Source: an uncultured Planctomycetota bacterium
GTDB lineage: Bacteria; Planctomycetota; Brocadiia; CAIUPP01
Length of the DNA: 64,000 nt
Direction: 5' to 3'
Assembly (NCBI GenBank): GCA_903901045.1
Contig: CAIUPP010000023.1
Span: forward strand, 1-64,000
The translations under genes were made by a program, and so were the position numbers. Below are positions 1-8,862 of this stretch, one piece after another. The notes beneath the pieces are model-generated. The model saw only the letters and a list, made by a program, of their open reading frames with translations. It ran no database searches and was not told the origin of the DNA. Within the stretch, counting starts at the first letter, position 1; every line of letters begins with the position of its first letter.

Positions 1-210
1 TCTCCTTTCGTGGCCTGGCCGGGCCTTCGATTGTGAGAGCCTAATTCTTTTACGGCCTCGCTGGAACGGCAAAGCCTTCCAGCGTCGCACGGCCAGAGGC
101 CGTGGTTTCAACAATTAATGACGAAGGACGAAGGCGTAACTTACACGCCGGGCGCTTCGTCGTTGATGTTTCCTTAGTCATTGGTGCTTCGTCATTCGCC
201 CATGTCCCGT
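1..210. repeat. Repeat-rich intergenic stretch
   Basis: No gene is visible. There are two stem-loops: CGCTGGAA/TTCCAGCG (59-66 with 77-84) and CACGGCC/GGCCGTG (88-94 with 98-104). After them come copies of a short word related to CTTCGTCATT on both strands (about 109-135 and 152-199). The same word recurs near 25450 and 55930, so this looks like dispersed short repeats rather than a regulatory leader. Confidence 0.6.
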
Positions 211-250
211 ATTGCACAATTCTTTCCGCAAACAACATGGAGCGCTGTTG

Positions 251-1429
251 ATGGAACTCGAAACACTCATCGGCCATTGGATCGAGAAACGCCGGCCGCT
301 GCTGGTCGAACTGCTCTCGGACCTGATCCGCGCGCGCACGGAGAACCCGCCTGGCAACGAGGCGGAGGCGGCGAAGGTCCTGGCGGCATTCTTCGACCGA
401 TTCGAGATTCCTCACGAGAGCTTCGCGGCCGCGCCAGGGCGGACGAATCTCATCGGCCGCGTCGGCTCGGGCGGCAAGACCCTGCTGCTGCCGGGGCATC
501 TGGACACGGTGCCCGCCGGCGACGGCTGGAGCTATCCCCCCTTCGAGCCGACGATCGTCGACGGCCGGATGTACGGACGCGGCGCCATCGACGACAAAGG
601 CCCCATGGCCGCCATCGCGCTGGCGGGGGCCTGTCTCAGGGAATGCGCCGACCTGACCGGCACGGTGCTGCTGGCGGGAGTGGCCGACGAGGAAACCGGC
701 TCGGCGCTCGGGCTGGAGTGGCTGATGCAGCAAAAGCTGATCCGCCCCGATTACGCCATCGTTCCGGATATCGGCGGCGAGATGGAGGAAATTGACGTCG
801 CGGAAAAGGGGCTCCTGCACGTGAAGGTCATTTCGCACGGACGCCAGGCGCACGGTTCCACGCCGCATCGCGGGGTGAATGCCATCTGGAACTTGATTGC
901 CCTGCTGGAGCGCGTGCGCGCCGCCGGGCTGCCCGCCGTGCCGCATGACCTGCTCAGCCCCCCCACCTGCAACCTGGGGATGATCAACGGCGGCCACGCG
1001 CCAAACGTGGTCCCCGGCATCGCCTCCGCCGTTCTGGATTTCCGCTTCCTGCCCGGCCAGACGGCGGAGCAGTACCTTGCATGCCTTCGCGAACTGGCCG
1101 ATGCCACCGCGCGCGACCTGCCCGAAGCGCGCTTCGAGATGGAAACGCTCTCCGCGCTGCCCGCCACCGAAGTGGCGCGCGATAACCCGCTGGTGCGCAT
1201 CATTCAGGAAACGACCCTCGCGGCAACGGGACGGCCCGCGAGCCTGATGGGGATGAGCGGCGCGACCGTAACGAAACAATTGGTCAGCCGCGGCGTGGTC
1301 GCGGTCGGTTTCAGCGCCGGCGACGTCAAACTAGCGCACATGACGGACGAATACGTCGAGTTGGAAGAACTGGTGCAGTTCGCGCGAGTCATCACCCTGG
1401 TGGCTGTGCGCCTGCTTGGAACGAAATGA
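251..1429 (+). CDS. M20-family metallopeptidase / ArgE-DapE-like deacylase
   Basis: Predicted zinc-dependent amidohydrolase of 392 residues, a normal length for M20 enzymes. Visible hallmarks are HLDTVPAG (H83, D85), GAIDDKG (D114) and the catalytic pair DEETGS (E147-E148). The insertion after these fits the usual dimerisation domain, and a second metal-site segment near the C-terminus follows. The start at 251 is preferred over an ATG at 212 because TGGAG sits 8 bases upstream and homology begins there. The substrate (acetylornithine, succinyl-diaminopimelate or a dipeptide) cannot be told from sequence. The next gene starts almost immediately downstream, suggesting co-transcription. Confidence 0.9.
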   Translation: MELETLIGHWIEKRRPLLVELLSDLIRARTENPPGNEAEAAKVLAAFFDRFEIPHESFAAAPGRTNLIGRVGSGGKTLLLPGHLDTVPAGDGWSYPPFEPTIVDGRMYGRGAIDDKGPMAAIALAGACLRECADLTGTVLLAGVADEETGSALGLEWLMQQKLIRPDYAIVPDIGGEMEEIDVAEKGLLHVKVISHGRQAHGSTPHRGVNAIWNLIALLERVRAAGLPAVPHDLLSPPTCNLGMINGGHAPNVVPGIASAVLDFRFLPGQTAEQYLACLRELADATARDLPEARFEMETLSALPATEVARDNPLVRIIQETTLAATGRPASLMGMSGATVTKQLVSRGVVAVGFSAGDVKLAHMTDEYVELEELVQFARVITLVAVRLLGTK

Positions 1430-1436
1430 GGACATG

Positions 1437-2639
1437 ATGGACGCCGCAAAAACACCGACGGTCTTCCTCAAGCCGCGCCGCGCAAAGCCGTTCTTCATGC
1501 GGCATCCCTGGGTCTTCTCCGGCGCCATCGGCCGCATCGACGGCAGCCCGGCGAAAGGGAACGTGGTGACTGTCGCCGACGACCGCGGCACGTTCATCGG
1601 CAAGGGGCTGTTCAATCCGGATTCGCAGATCATCGTCCGCCTGCTCACCTGGGAGCGCGATGAGGCCGTCGACGACACATTCTGGCGTCGCCGCATCGAG
1701 CGCGCCATCCGCCTCCGCCGCGACGTGCTCGACCTCTCCGCCACGCAGGCGTATCGCGTCATCTTCTCCGAATCGGACGGCCTCTCCGGTCTGGTGGTGG
1801 ACAAGTACGGCGATTACCTCGTCGCGCAGTTCCTTTCCGCGGGGATGACGGCGCACCGCGAGGCCATTCTGAACTGCCTGATGGAACTCCTCCAGCCGCG
1901 CGGCATCCTTCACCATGGCGACGATGAGACCGCCGAGAAGGAAGCCATGGCTATGCCGCGCGGGATTCTTCGCGGCGAGGCCCCCGCCGGCCCGCTGGAA
2001 GTCACCGTGGACGGAATTCGCTTCATGGTGGATCTGGCCGGCGGACAGAAGACCGGCTTCTTCCTGGATCAGCGCGAGAACCGGCTCGCCTCGGCGCGTT
2101 ACCTCAAGGGACGGACCGTGCTGGATGCCTTTTGCTACACCGGCGCGTTTGGAATCACGGCGATCAAGGCCGGCGGCGCGACCGAACTCCTAGCCGTTGA
2201 CCGCAGCGCCCCCGCACTCGAACTGGCGCAGCGCAATTTCGAACTGAACGGCATCACCAACGCCCAGGTGCGCGCGGCGAACATCGCCGACGAACTGCGC
2301 TCGCTGAAGAAGGCGGGGCGGACGTTCGGCGGGATCATCCTCGACCCGCCCAAGTTCTCGCGCAGCGCGGCGGGCATGGAGCGCGCCTTGCGCGCCTACC
2401 GGGATTTGAATCTGCTGGCAATGCAGTTGCTCCAGGATGACGGCATCCTAGTCACCTGCTCCTGTTCCGGCCACGTCAGCCCGGAGATGTTCCTGATGAT
2501 GCTCAACGACGCGGCGACCGAGGTGGGCGCGACGCTGCAGATTCTGGAGCGGCGCGGCCAATCGGCCGACCATCCGGTGATCGCCTCCTGCCCGGAGACC
2601 GGCTACCTGAAGTGCTTCATCGGCCGCGTGGCCAAGTAA
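1437..2639 (+). CDS. Class I SAM-dependent rRNA methyltransferase (RlmI-like, PUA + MTase)
   Basis: About 400 residues with an N-terminal PUA-like domain (FLKPRRAKPFFMRHPWVFSG) and a C-terminal Rossmann methyltransferase containing DAFCYTGAFGI (SAM loop), DPPKFS (catalytic NPPY-equivalent) and TCSCSGH. This matches the family that makes m5C in 23S rRNA (RlmI/YwbD group). By family knowledge the product is cytosolic and acts on ribosomal RNA. Start choice is uncertain: ATGs at 1434 and 1437 follow GAGGA at 1428-1432, and a TTG at 1416 overlaps the previous gene. It lies 7 bases after the M20 peptidase stop, so the two are probably one operon. Confidence 0.88.
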   Translation: MDAAKTPTVFLKPRRAKPFFMRHPWVFSGAIGRIDGSPAKGNVVTVADDRGTFIGKGLFNPDSQIIVRLLTWERDEAVDDTFWRRRIERAIRLRRDVLDLSATQAYRVIFSESDGLSGLVVDKYGDYLVAQFLSAGMTAHREAILNCLMELLQPRGILHHGDDETAEKEAMAMPRGILRGEAPAGPLEVTVDGIRFMVDLAGGQKTGFFLDQRENRLASARYLKGRTVLDAFCYTGAFGITAIKAGGATELLAVDRSAPALELAQRNFELNGITNAQVRAANIADELRSLKKAGRTFGGIILDPPKFSRSAAGMERALRAYRDLNLLAMQLLQDDGILVTCSCSGHVSPEMFLMMLNDAATEVGATLQILERRGQSADHPVIASCPETGYLKCFIGRVAK

Positions 2640-2683
2640 GCAGGGCGCTCTTCCCGCTCGATCCGTCGGATTCGCACCATCCG

Positions 2684-3889
2684 TCAGATCCCTCGCGCGC
2701 TCAGGTTCCGCAGGCGCGGATGCTCCGGCAGCCCCTCCCCTGCCAGGGGGCGGGCATAATCCAGGAACGCCTTGCGCGGCAGCATCGACAGCCGGTCGAA
2801 CCAGGCCGCGGGCAGACGCTTTTCGGAGTTCGCGATCTTGGCGAGCGGCACGGTATCGTACGAGATGCGATAGCCGCGCCCCGGCGCGCGCCGCATGACC
2901 ACCATGCAATCGCTGCGCCCCCGCAGCGCCCAGCGGACGGCCCACGCCCCGCAGGCGCGCGCTTCGCGCAGGTCGCTCTCCGACACGTAAGCGGAGGCCA
3001 TCCTCTGGATCGTCCCCGGCTTGTCCCAGCGCGCCCGCACCGCCACCTTGTCCTTCACCAACTCGCACAGATACTCCGCTGCGCCCACGAGCCGGGGATG
3101 GCCGAACGCGTCCCGTTCGGCGGCGCGCCCCTTGTCGGCTACGGCGCGTCCTTTCGCGTCGCGGATCGTCTCGCTCACGACCACCACGCAGTAGCCGATC
3201 CGCCCGAGCCAGCCGCGCACGAGCCGCAGGAACTTCGCCTCGTCGAAGGGGATCTCCGGCGGCCAGATGAACTGCGGCGCGTCAAACTCGCTGCGCTTCG
3301 CCAGCGCCGCCGCCGCGGGCAGCCAGCCGGCGTTGCGCCCCATCACTTCGATGATCTTCACCGGCTCTACGCTGCGCATCGACTCCGTCTCGGCCCCCGT
3401 GTCCGCGACCACGGAGGCGATGAAGCGCGCCGTACTCCCGTAGCCCGGACAATGGTCGGTCAGCGGGAGGTCGTTGTCGATCGTCTTGGGGACGGAGACC
3501 ACGTGCAGGCCGCCGCCGCTCTCCGCCGCCGCGCGGGACAAGCGATGCGCGCTGTCGGCGGAATCGTTTCCGCCGATGTAGATGAAGTGGCTCACCCCCC
3601 ACCGCCGGAGCCGCTCCAGCACCCCGCGCACCTCCGCATCGGACAATCGATGCCGGCAGGAGCCCAGCGCCGCGGCCGGGGTGCGAGCGATCGTCTGCAG
3701 CGTGCGGGCATTCTCGCGCGAGAGATCGACAATCTCCCCCTTGAGCATCCCCTCCACCCCGTGGCGCGCCCCCCAGATGCCGCTGATCGACGAGGACTTC
3801 GCCGCCTGTTCGATCACCCCCACGAGGCTTGCGTTGATGACCTGCGTGCATCCGCCCGACTGCCCGACCAGGAGCTTCCCGCGCCGCAT
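2684..3889 (-). CDS. pfkA: 6-phosphofructokinase, probably pyrophosphate-dependent
   Basis: 401-residue phosphofructokinase phosphorylating fructose 6-phosphate in glycolysis. Motifs: GQSGGCTQVINA at the N-terminus, GGNDS at 106-110, PKTIDND at 134-140 (catalytic Asp), and MGRNAGW. At the donor-specificity position after GG(N/D), ATP enzymes carry Gly while PPi enzymes carry Asp; Asp is present here (GGND), and the Lys of PKTIDND also fits the PPi type. That assignment is inference from known specificity residues. The frame extends to 4012 but homology and a GGAG 12 bases upstream support the start at 3889. It converges with the preceding plus-strand operon. Confidence 0.88.
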   Translation of the reverse strand: MRRGKLLVGQSGGCTQVINASLVGVIEQAAKSSSISGIWGARHGVEGMLKGEIVDLSRENARTLQTIARTPAAALGSCRHRLSDAEVRGVLERLRRWGVSHFIYIGGNDSADSAHRLSRAAAESGGGLHVVSVPKTIDNDLPLTDHCPGYGSTARFIASVVADTGAETESMRSVEPVKIIEVMGRNAGWLPAAAALAKRSEFDAPQFIWPPEIPFDEAKFLRLVRGWLGRIGYCVVVVSETIRDAKGRAVADKGRAAERDAFGHPRLVGAAEYLCELVKDKVAVRARWDKPGTIQRMASAYVSESDLREARACGAWAVRWALRGRSDCMVVMRRAPGRGYRISYDTVPLAKIANSEKRLPAAWFDRLSMLPRKAFLDYARPLAGEGLPEHPRLRNLSARGI

Positions 3890-4063
3890 TTCCAAAGCCG
3901 TCTCCTTGCACAAGCGAATGCGCGATGCCGCCGGGCGGACGCCTGCGCAACCCGCCCGTCGCATTCTAATCGCACGGCGCGGTCGGCGGCAAGCTATCCT
4001 CCCTATTGACATCCGGAGCGGAATTTAGGAAGGTGGTACGGCATGGTTCATTGAGGAGAAGAA

Positions 4064-5149
4064 ATGGAGACGCCACAATTGCCCCCCGCAGGGCCGCAGC
4101 ATCCCTCGCCGGTACAGGTGATGCCCCCGCTGACGCAGGCCTGGGACCACATGAAGGGGATGCTCTTTCCCTTCAACTTCTCCCGATGGTTCACGCTCGG
4201 CTTCGTGGCGTGGCTCGCCATGCTTGCGCCGCAAGGCTGTAATTTCGCGTTCCCGCCGACGCCGGGTCAGTTCCGAGCCTCCCCCACGTCCGGGGATTTC
4301 TATTCCAAGGTGGACACCGGGCTCCATTTCGCCGACGCGCACATGACGCTGGTCATCTGGTGCGCCGCCGCCGCGCTCCTTCTGCTGCTCTGCCTGTTCG
4401 TCGTCACCACGTACCTCCGGAGCCGCGGCCTCTTCATGTATATCGACTGCATCGTGCGGCGGCAGTACATGGTGGCGGAACCCTGGCGGCGAACGCGCGA
4501 GCAGGCCAGGCAACTCTTCCTGCTGCGGCTCGTGGTCGGGCTCATTTTCTGGGGTGCGGTGCTGGCGACCGGAGCCATGCTCTTGAAAGCATTGCTTCCC
4601 TCACTCCGCGACCATTCCCTCGGCCTGGCGGAAGTGCCCCCCATCGCCCTGGCGGTACTGGCGATGACGCCGGTCTTTCTGGGGTGGGCGCTGGTGCAGT
4701 ATGTCGCTTCGGAGTTGCTTGCGCCGATTATGTATCTGCGCGGCATGAGTCTTCCGCAGGCATGGCAGGAACTGCGCCGCATCTCGCGCGGGAACCTGTG
4801 GATCATCACGCTCTTCGGGTTGATGCAGGTGCTCGTCGGCATGGCCTGCGGCATGCTCATGCTGCCGGTGATCTGCTGCACCTGCTTCATCGGCGCGCTG
4901 CCGGTGATCAATCAGACGATCATGCAGCCGATGTTCCTCTGGATCCGCGCCTACCCGCTCTACTTCCTCGCGCAATTCGGGCCGGAGTACGCCGCCCCCC
5001 TGCGGCCCGCGCCTGAACGCGTCGAGCCCGGCCCCCTGGGAATGACCGTCGCCCCCTGCACGCACTGCGGTCAGGAACACCAGATTGCCGGCGGCGCGAA
5101 GGGGAGCTATCTCTGCACGCGGTGCGGAAAGCAGTTTGACGTGGTCTGA
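4064..5149 (+). CDS. Polytopic membrane protein with C-terminal zinc ribbon, function unknown
   Basis: 361 residues. A short proline-rich N-terminus is followed by about five or six hydrophobic segments (roughly 42-57, 94-118, 151-174, 190-214, 245-281), and the protein ends in a soluble CTHC...CTRC zinc-ribbon-like motif. A strong GGAG Shine-Dalgarno sits 7 bases before the ATG. No enzyme motif is recognisable; the topology resembles uncharacterised membrane proteins with repeated helical hairpins. It stands alone between a convergent/divergent pfkA and the first pilin-like gene, with no sign of translational coupling. I do not assign a function. Confidence 0.75.
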   Translation: METPQLPPAGPQHPSPVQVMPPLTQAWDHMKGMLFPFNFSRWFTLGFVAWLAMLAPQGCNFAFPPTPGQFRASPTSGDFYSKVDTGLHFADAHMTLVIWCAAAALLLLLCLFVVTTYLRSRGLFMYIDCIVRRQYMVAEPWRRTREQARQLFLLRLVVGLIFWGAVLATGAMLLKALLPSLRDHSLGLAEVPPIALAVLAMTPVFLGWALVQYVASELLAPIMYLRGMSLPQAWQELRRISRGNLWIITLFGLMQVLVGMACGMLMLPVICCTCFIGALPVINQTIMQPMFLWIRAYPLYFLAQFGPEYAAPLRPAPERVEPGPLGMTVAPCTHCGQEHQIAGGAKGSYLCTRCGKQFDVV

Positions 5150-5190
5150 GCAACTGTTGCGCGCTGGAACGCGTGACAGCGAATCTTGTT

Positions 5191-5204
5191 CCATATCGCA
5201 ACAG
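5191..5204 (+). promoter_or_regulatory. Putative enhancer (UAS) copy 1, CCATATCGCAACAG
   Basis: This 14-base block matches 13 of 14 positions with 6707-6720. It sits 79 bases upstream of the -24 GG of the sigma-54 promoter, against 80 bases in the second copy. Equal placement upstream of two sigma-54 promoters suggests an activator-binding site. The activator is not identified in this window. Confidence 0.4.
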
Positions 5205-5267
5205 GCACGGACTTGGCGCCGGAAAGAAGACTCGGCCAGGAAAGGACTTGCTTAGTTCCTTCCCGTT

Positions 5268-5284
5268 ACGGCATAGGAATTGCT
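5268..5284 (+). promoter_or_regulatory. Sigma-54 (RpoN) promoter of pilin-like gene 1
   Basis: Contains the invariant GG (5270-5271) and GC (5282-5283) at the exact -24/-12 spacing of 10 intervening bases, with TTGCT at the -12 element. The -24 half is less perfect (ACGGCAT) than in the second copy. It precedes the ATG by about 50 bases. Confidence 0.65.
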
Positions 5285-5334
5285 ACAAAGAGTAGCGCTT
5301 TCTATGCAATCTTTGCGCGGAGGCGCCGAAACAG

Positions 5335-6528
5335 ATGAAGAATCGAATACAAAGGTCCATCGGTGAGCGCATTCTCGGCCTGACGATGATCGAGATGTTC
5401 GTCGTCATGGGCGTCTGCGGCATCCTGGCCCTGATTCTGATTCCTTTCATGCTGAAGGCGCGCTCCAACGCCCGAATGGTCGTCTGCGTGGATAACTTGA
5501 AAGGGCTGGGGCAGGCTTACTCCGTCTGCCTGTTCAATTCCAGCGGCGCCCTCCCGGACGTGTACTATACCTACTCCGGCTCCGGAAATTCGTACCAGAT
5601 CAACATGCGCGCCCCCAATACGGCTGATACGGGGATGATGACCCGGGAGGTCAGTTCCGCCATGGTATGCCCGAACGACCAGACCCCCCGCGAAGTAGCC
5701 TCCCAAACCATTGGGGGCGCGACGGGAACGACGTTGACGAGTTACGGGTACAACGTCAGCCTTCCCGTGGCTTTCAGGAACTGGTCCCGAATCCCCTTCC
5801 CGGTCAACACCGTCACATTCTTTGACGGCGACGCAGCCTCCGTCGAAGGGCAATGGCAGCGAATCCCGGGCTGGCAGGGGCGCGCAATCCGCCTGCGTCA
5901 CATGAACGATACCGCCAATTACCTCTACCTTGACGGGCACGTGGAGCGCCTGGAAGCGTTCTCCGATGAGTCATTCAACGGCACCGTCGCATTGTATTCA
6001 CACCTCCCCAGCAGCACCAACCCGGTCACTACAACGACGACGCCGGTGTATGCCTCAACCACTACGCTGCCCCCGAACGTGACGACCACGACGGTTCCAT
6101 TGCCTCCTCCCCCTCCGACGACCTTCGCCGTCGGCGGAATGATCAACATTAACCCAAGCAACAACTCCGGCCTGGAGTTCAACCTGACACTGCCCGACGG
6201 GTTCACCGTCACGCGCGACAATCTCCACGGCGACACCGTGCTCGCCCCCCACGCGGGATTCTACCCCGTGGGCCTTGAGTACTACGGCCCCGCCGCCCTG
6301 GTTCACGTGAAGCCCAAAGGAAACGGCGACATGAACGGCCTGACGGTGAACGGGCTGGCATATACGCTGAAGAACGGCAACATCTACGATTTCACCTCCA
6401 ACAGCATGACCGTGCACCTGTTTAACGACAAGCGGAACAGCAACGGCAAGGCGATGGGCAAATGGTGGGTTGAAATCACCGGCTCAAATGTAACCATCAA
6501 GGTCACGAAACCTGGCGACGACAAGTAG
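5335..6528 (+). CDS. Pilin-like secreted protein 1 (prepilin N-terminus, H-X-DG motif)
   Basis: 397 residues. N-terminal type IV prepilin-like segment with G before LTMIEMF (Glu at +5) and a long hydrophobic helix, then a globular domain ending in RHMNDTANYLYLDGH, a one-residue-longer version of the H-X9-DG motif common in PVC pseudopilins. A Thr/Pro-rich linker (about 226-263) leads to a C-terminal domain of about 130 residues shared with the next gene (VGGMININPSN...GKAMGKWW). Expected to be processed by a prepilin peptidase and assembled at the envelope; this is inference from family. GGAGG lies 11 bases before the ATG, and a sigma-54-type promoter precedes it. Confidence 0.85.
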   Translation: MKNRIQRSIGERILGLTMIEMFVVMGVCGILALILIPFMLKARSNARMVVCVDNLKGLGQAYSVCLFNSSGALPDVYYTYSGSGNSYQINMRAPNTADTGMMTREVSSAMVCPNDQTPREVASQTIGGATGTTLTSYGYNVSLPVAFRNWSRIPFPVNTVTFFDGDAASVEGQWQRIPGWQGRAIRLRHMNDTANYLYLDGHVERLEAFSDESFNGTVALYSHLPSSTNPVTTTTTPVYASTTTLPPNVTTTTVPLPPPPPTTFAVGGMININPSNNSGLEFNLTLPDGFTVTRDNLHGDTVLAPHAGFYPVGLEYYGPAALVHVKPKGNGDMNGLTVNGLAYTLKNGNIYDFTSNSMTVHLFNDKRNSNGKAMGKWWVEITGSNVTIKVTKPGDDK

Positions 6529-6546
6529 TCTGGTCGCCGACGGGTT

Positions 6547-6598
6547 GACGGCTGGAAGCGACAGGGCGAACCTGTTGGGCTTCCAGCCGTCTTTTTTT
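6547..6598 (+). terminator. Rho-independent terminator with structured loop
   Basis: Perfect 12-bp stem GACGGCTGGAAG (6547-6558) / CTTCCAGCCGTC (6580-6591) followed by seven T. The loop contains a second small hairpin ACAGG-GCGAA-CCTGT. The loop sequence is repeated almost exactly in the terminator of the next gene. Confidence 0.9.
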
Positions 6599-6706
6599 GT
6601 CCTGGCGATGACTCGAAGGGCCCTCGACTCCGAACCCGCAGCGGACGGCGGTTTGACGTAACCCATATCGCTGTAGCAGGCTGAAGCGTATTGCACACAA
6701 TCCGCT

Positions 6707-6720
6707 CCATATTGCAACAG
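6707..6720 (+). promoter_or_regulatory. Putative enhancer (UAS) copy 2, CCATATTGCAACAG
   Basis: Second copy of the block seen at 5191-5204, one mismatch, 80 bases upstream of the -24 GG of the sigma-54 promoter of the second pilin-like gene. Confidence 0.4.
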
Positions 6721-6784
6721 CCAAGAGACCACGCCTAAAGAGCTAAACGCGGTTAAGCTAATACTGGCGCGGGTTTCCTTCATC

Positions 6785-6801
6785 TTGGCACGCAAATTGC
6801 T
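6785..6801 (+). promoter_or_regulatory. Sigma-54 (RpoN) promoter of pilin-like gene 2
   Basis: TTGGCACGCAAATTGCT is a full match to the RpoN consensus (TTGGCACG-N4-TTGCW), with GG at 6787-6788 and GC at 6799-6800. The expected transcription start is near 6812, about 40 bases before the ATG at 6852. Confidence 0.85.
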
Positions 6802-6851
6802 CTATCCGTAACTGCGTTCTGTCCAGAGTTTTCGCTGAGGAGCAAGCTGTC

Positions 6852-8837
6852 ATGAGTCTTACACTGCATAAACACGCAAAAACGTCACTGTTTGGCCTGA
6901 CGATGGTGGAGATGCTCGTCGTCATGGGCATCTGCGGCATCCTGGCGCTGATACTGATCCCCTTCGCGCTCAGAGCGCGCGCCAGCGCCCGAACGGCCGT
7001 GTGCGCCAACAATCTCAAAGGGATCGGCCAGGCCTACGCCGTCTGCCTGATCAATTCCAATGGGGTCCTGCCGGATGTGTACTACAAGTATCAGGGGTCT
7101 GGCAATACTTACCAGATCGATCTGCGCACGCCCAATGCAGCGGACACGACGGTGTTGTCCGGCGAGGTCAGCACCTCCCTGGTCTGCCCGACGGACCTGA
7201 CTCCCCGAAAAGTGGCCCTCCAGAAGTCGACGGGGGTGCTTGGCGAAGGTTATTCCAGCTACGGCTATAACATCATGCTCCCGGTCGCCTATCGCAATGC
7301 GTCGCGTGTGCCATTCCCGGTCAACACCGTAACCTTCTTCGACGGCGACGTGGATGCCGTGCAGGGGGAATGGCAGCGCGCGCCGGGATGGCAGGCGCAG
7401 GCAATCCGCGCTCGGCATGCCAATGCGGCCAACTATCTGTATCTTGACGGGCATGTCGAGAAGTTGCAGGCTTTCTCCGATGAGTCGTTCAACGGCACGC
7501 TGGCGGTCGCCACACTCCCGGTCAGCGACGTCACCCCCTATATTCCGACTACAACCCTGCCTCCGCCCACGACCACAACGACCCTGCCGCCGCCGACTAC
7601 GACGACTCTCGCGCCGACGACAACGACCTCCAGCACGTCCACGACCACTCTGCGGCCCACGACGACGACCTCATCCACGACGACGACCACGCTGCCGCCG
7701 ACGACGACGCTGCCGCCCACCACGACCACATCGACCACAACGACCTTGCGGCCGACGACCACGACGACGACCACCGTGACGACAAGCACCACGACGGTGA
7801 CCACTCCGACGACCACAACCACCACGACGCTGCCGCCCGTTCCGTTCATCATTACCGGCGGCGACGTGATCCCGAGCGAAACGTGCCTGGCCACCATCCT
7901 CTGCATCGGCTCGGAGATTCAGTACGGCGCGGGCGGCCCGCGCATCCCCGTTGAGGCCCTGTACAGCCTTAACGATGGCGCCAAGACCGTCATTACCACC
8001 GATGTCCGCGGCGGCGAGTCTGTGACCCTCGACAACGTCGCTTCCGGGACGCGGATCAGCGTGGGCGGGAAGTGCATGCAGTACATCACCAATCAGTACT
8101 GGTCGGACGACAGGTCAGGCCATGTCTGGGTCCTCCGCAACGGCGACACCGTGCCCAGCTTCGACGGCTACTCCGGCCAGCGGTCGGTCAAGAGTTACCT
8201 CCAGAACTACATTGACGCGAACAGCAAGGTCACGCTGACCCAGAACCAGAGCATTCTGCTCTTCGAGCTCAGCAGCGACACCGACTACACGAAGTACGCA
8301 TGGGCGGACTTCCAGGACCTCGTCGTAGTGATCACGTTCCAGAAGAAGTCCGGATCGCCCACGACCACTACAACGACTACGAGTACGACCACAACGACAA
8401 CCACGACCACGACTACTACGACGACGACAACGACCACGCTCCCGCCGGGGCACTCCGTCGGCGGCAGCATCAACATCAATCCCAGTAATTCGCAGACCGT
8501 GTACGAATTCGATCTGACGCTGCCGAACGGCACGCATATCACGCGGGACGACCTGGCGGCTGACACGCCGCACACCGGGGCCGGGTTCGCTTCCAACTGG
8601 CTTGAGTACACTGGTTCCGCCACGGTCGTCTACGTGAAGCCGAAGGGCAACGCCAACCAGAACGTGATGACGGTTGATGGGCAGAATTACCCGCTGAACA
8701 ACGGCACTGTGTACACCATCACCTCCAGCCAGATGACCGTCCACCTCTACAATGACAAACGGAACGGCAATGGCAAGGCGATGGGCAAGTGGTGGATAAC
8801 GATTGACGCGCAGCATGCGACGATCGTCGTGCAGTAG
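6852..8837 (+). CDS. Pilin-like secreted protein 2 with two Thr-rich linkers
   Basis: 661 residues, paralogue of the preceding gene. Order: prepilin-like N-terminus (G before LTMVEML, Glu at +5), pseudopilin domain ending in RHANAANYLYLDGH (exact H-X9-DG), Thr/Pro/Ser linker about 232-331, a middle domain of about 170 residues with two Cys near its start (SETCLATILCIG) that the first paralogue lacks, a second almost pure Thr linker about 503-532, and the shared C-terminal domain (SVGGSININPSN...GKAMGKWW). Strong GAGGAG 9 bases before the ATG. Long Thr tracts are typical flexible, possibly glycosylated, surface spacers. Start, stop and terminator are intact, so this looks like a functional duplication with domain gain. 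Confidence 0.85.
   Translation: MSLTLHKHAKTSLFGLTMVEMLVVMGICGILALILIPFALRARASARTAVCANNLKGIGQAYAVCLINSNGVLPDVYYKYQGSGNTYQIDLRTPNAADTTVLSGEVSTSLVCPTDLTPRKVALQKSTGVLGEGYSSYGYNIMLPVAYRNASRVPFPVNTVTFFDGDVDAVQGEWQRAPGWQAQAIRARHANAANYLYLDGHVEKLQAFSDESFNGTLAVATLPVSDVTPYIPTTTLPPPTTTTTLPPPTTTTLAPTTTTSSTSTTTLRPTTTTSSTTTTTLPPTTTLPPTTTTSTTTTLRPTTTTTTTVTTSTTTVTTPTTTTTTTLPPVPFIITGGDVIPSETCLATILCIGSEIQYGAGGPRIPVEALYSLNDGAKTVITTDVRGGESVTLDNVASGTRISVGGKCMQYITNQYWSDDRSGHVWVLRNGDTVPSFDGYSGQRSVKSYLQNYIDANSKVTLTQNQSILLFELSSDTDYTKYAWADFQDLVVVITFQKKSGSPTTTTTTTSTTTTTTTTTTTTTTTTTTLPPGHSVGGSININPSNSQTVYEFDLTLPNGTHITRDDLAADTPHTGAGFASNWLEYTGSATVVYVKPKGNANQNVMTVDGQNYPLNNGTVYTITSSQMTVHLYNDKRNGNGKAMGKWWITIDAQHATIVVQ
7545..7844 (+). 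repeat. Low-complexity ACN (threonine) codon tract 1
   Basis: About 100 codons dominated by ACG/ACC/ACA with CCG and CTG, encoding a Thr/Pro/Ser linker. The near-repetitive DNA could change length by slippage or recombination. Confidence 0.85.
8359..8446 (+). repeat. Low-complexity threonine codon tract 2
   Basis: About 29 codons, nearly all ACN, encoding an almost pure Thr run between the middle and C-terminal domains of pilin-like protein 2. Confidence 0.85.
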
Positions 8838-8862
8838 GCGCGGCGATGGAACTGCGGAGCGT

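Noticed and set aside
7538-7906. Val-rich and Trp/Ser-rich frames opposite the Thr tract
   Set aside because: They are reverse readings of ACN repeats and have no start context.
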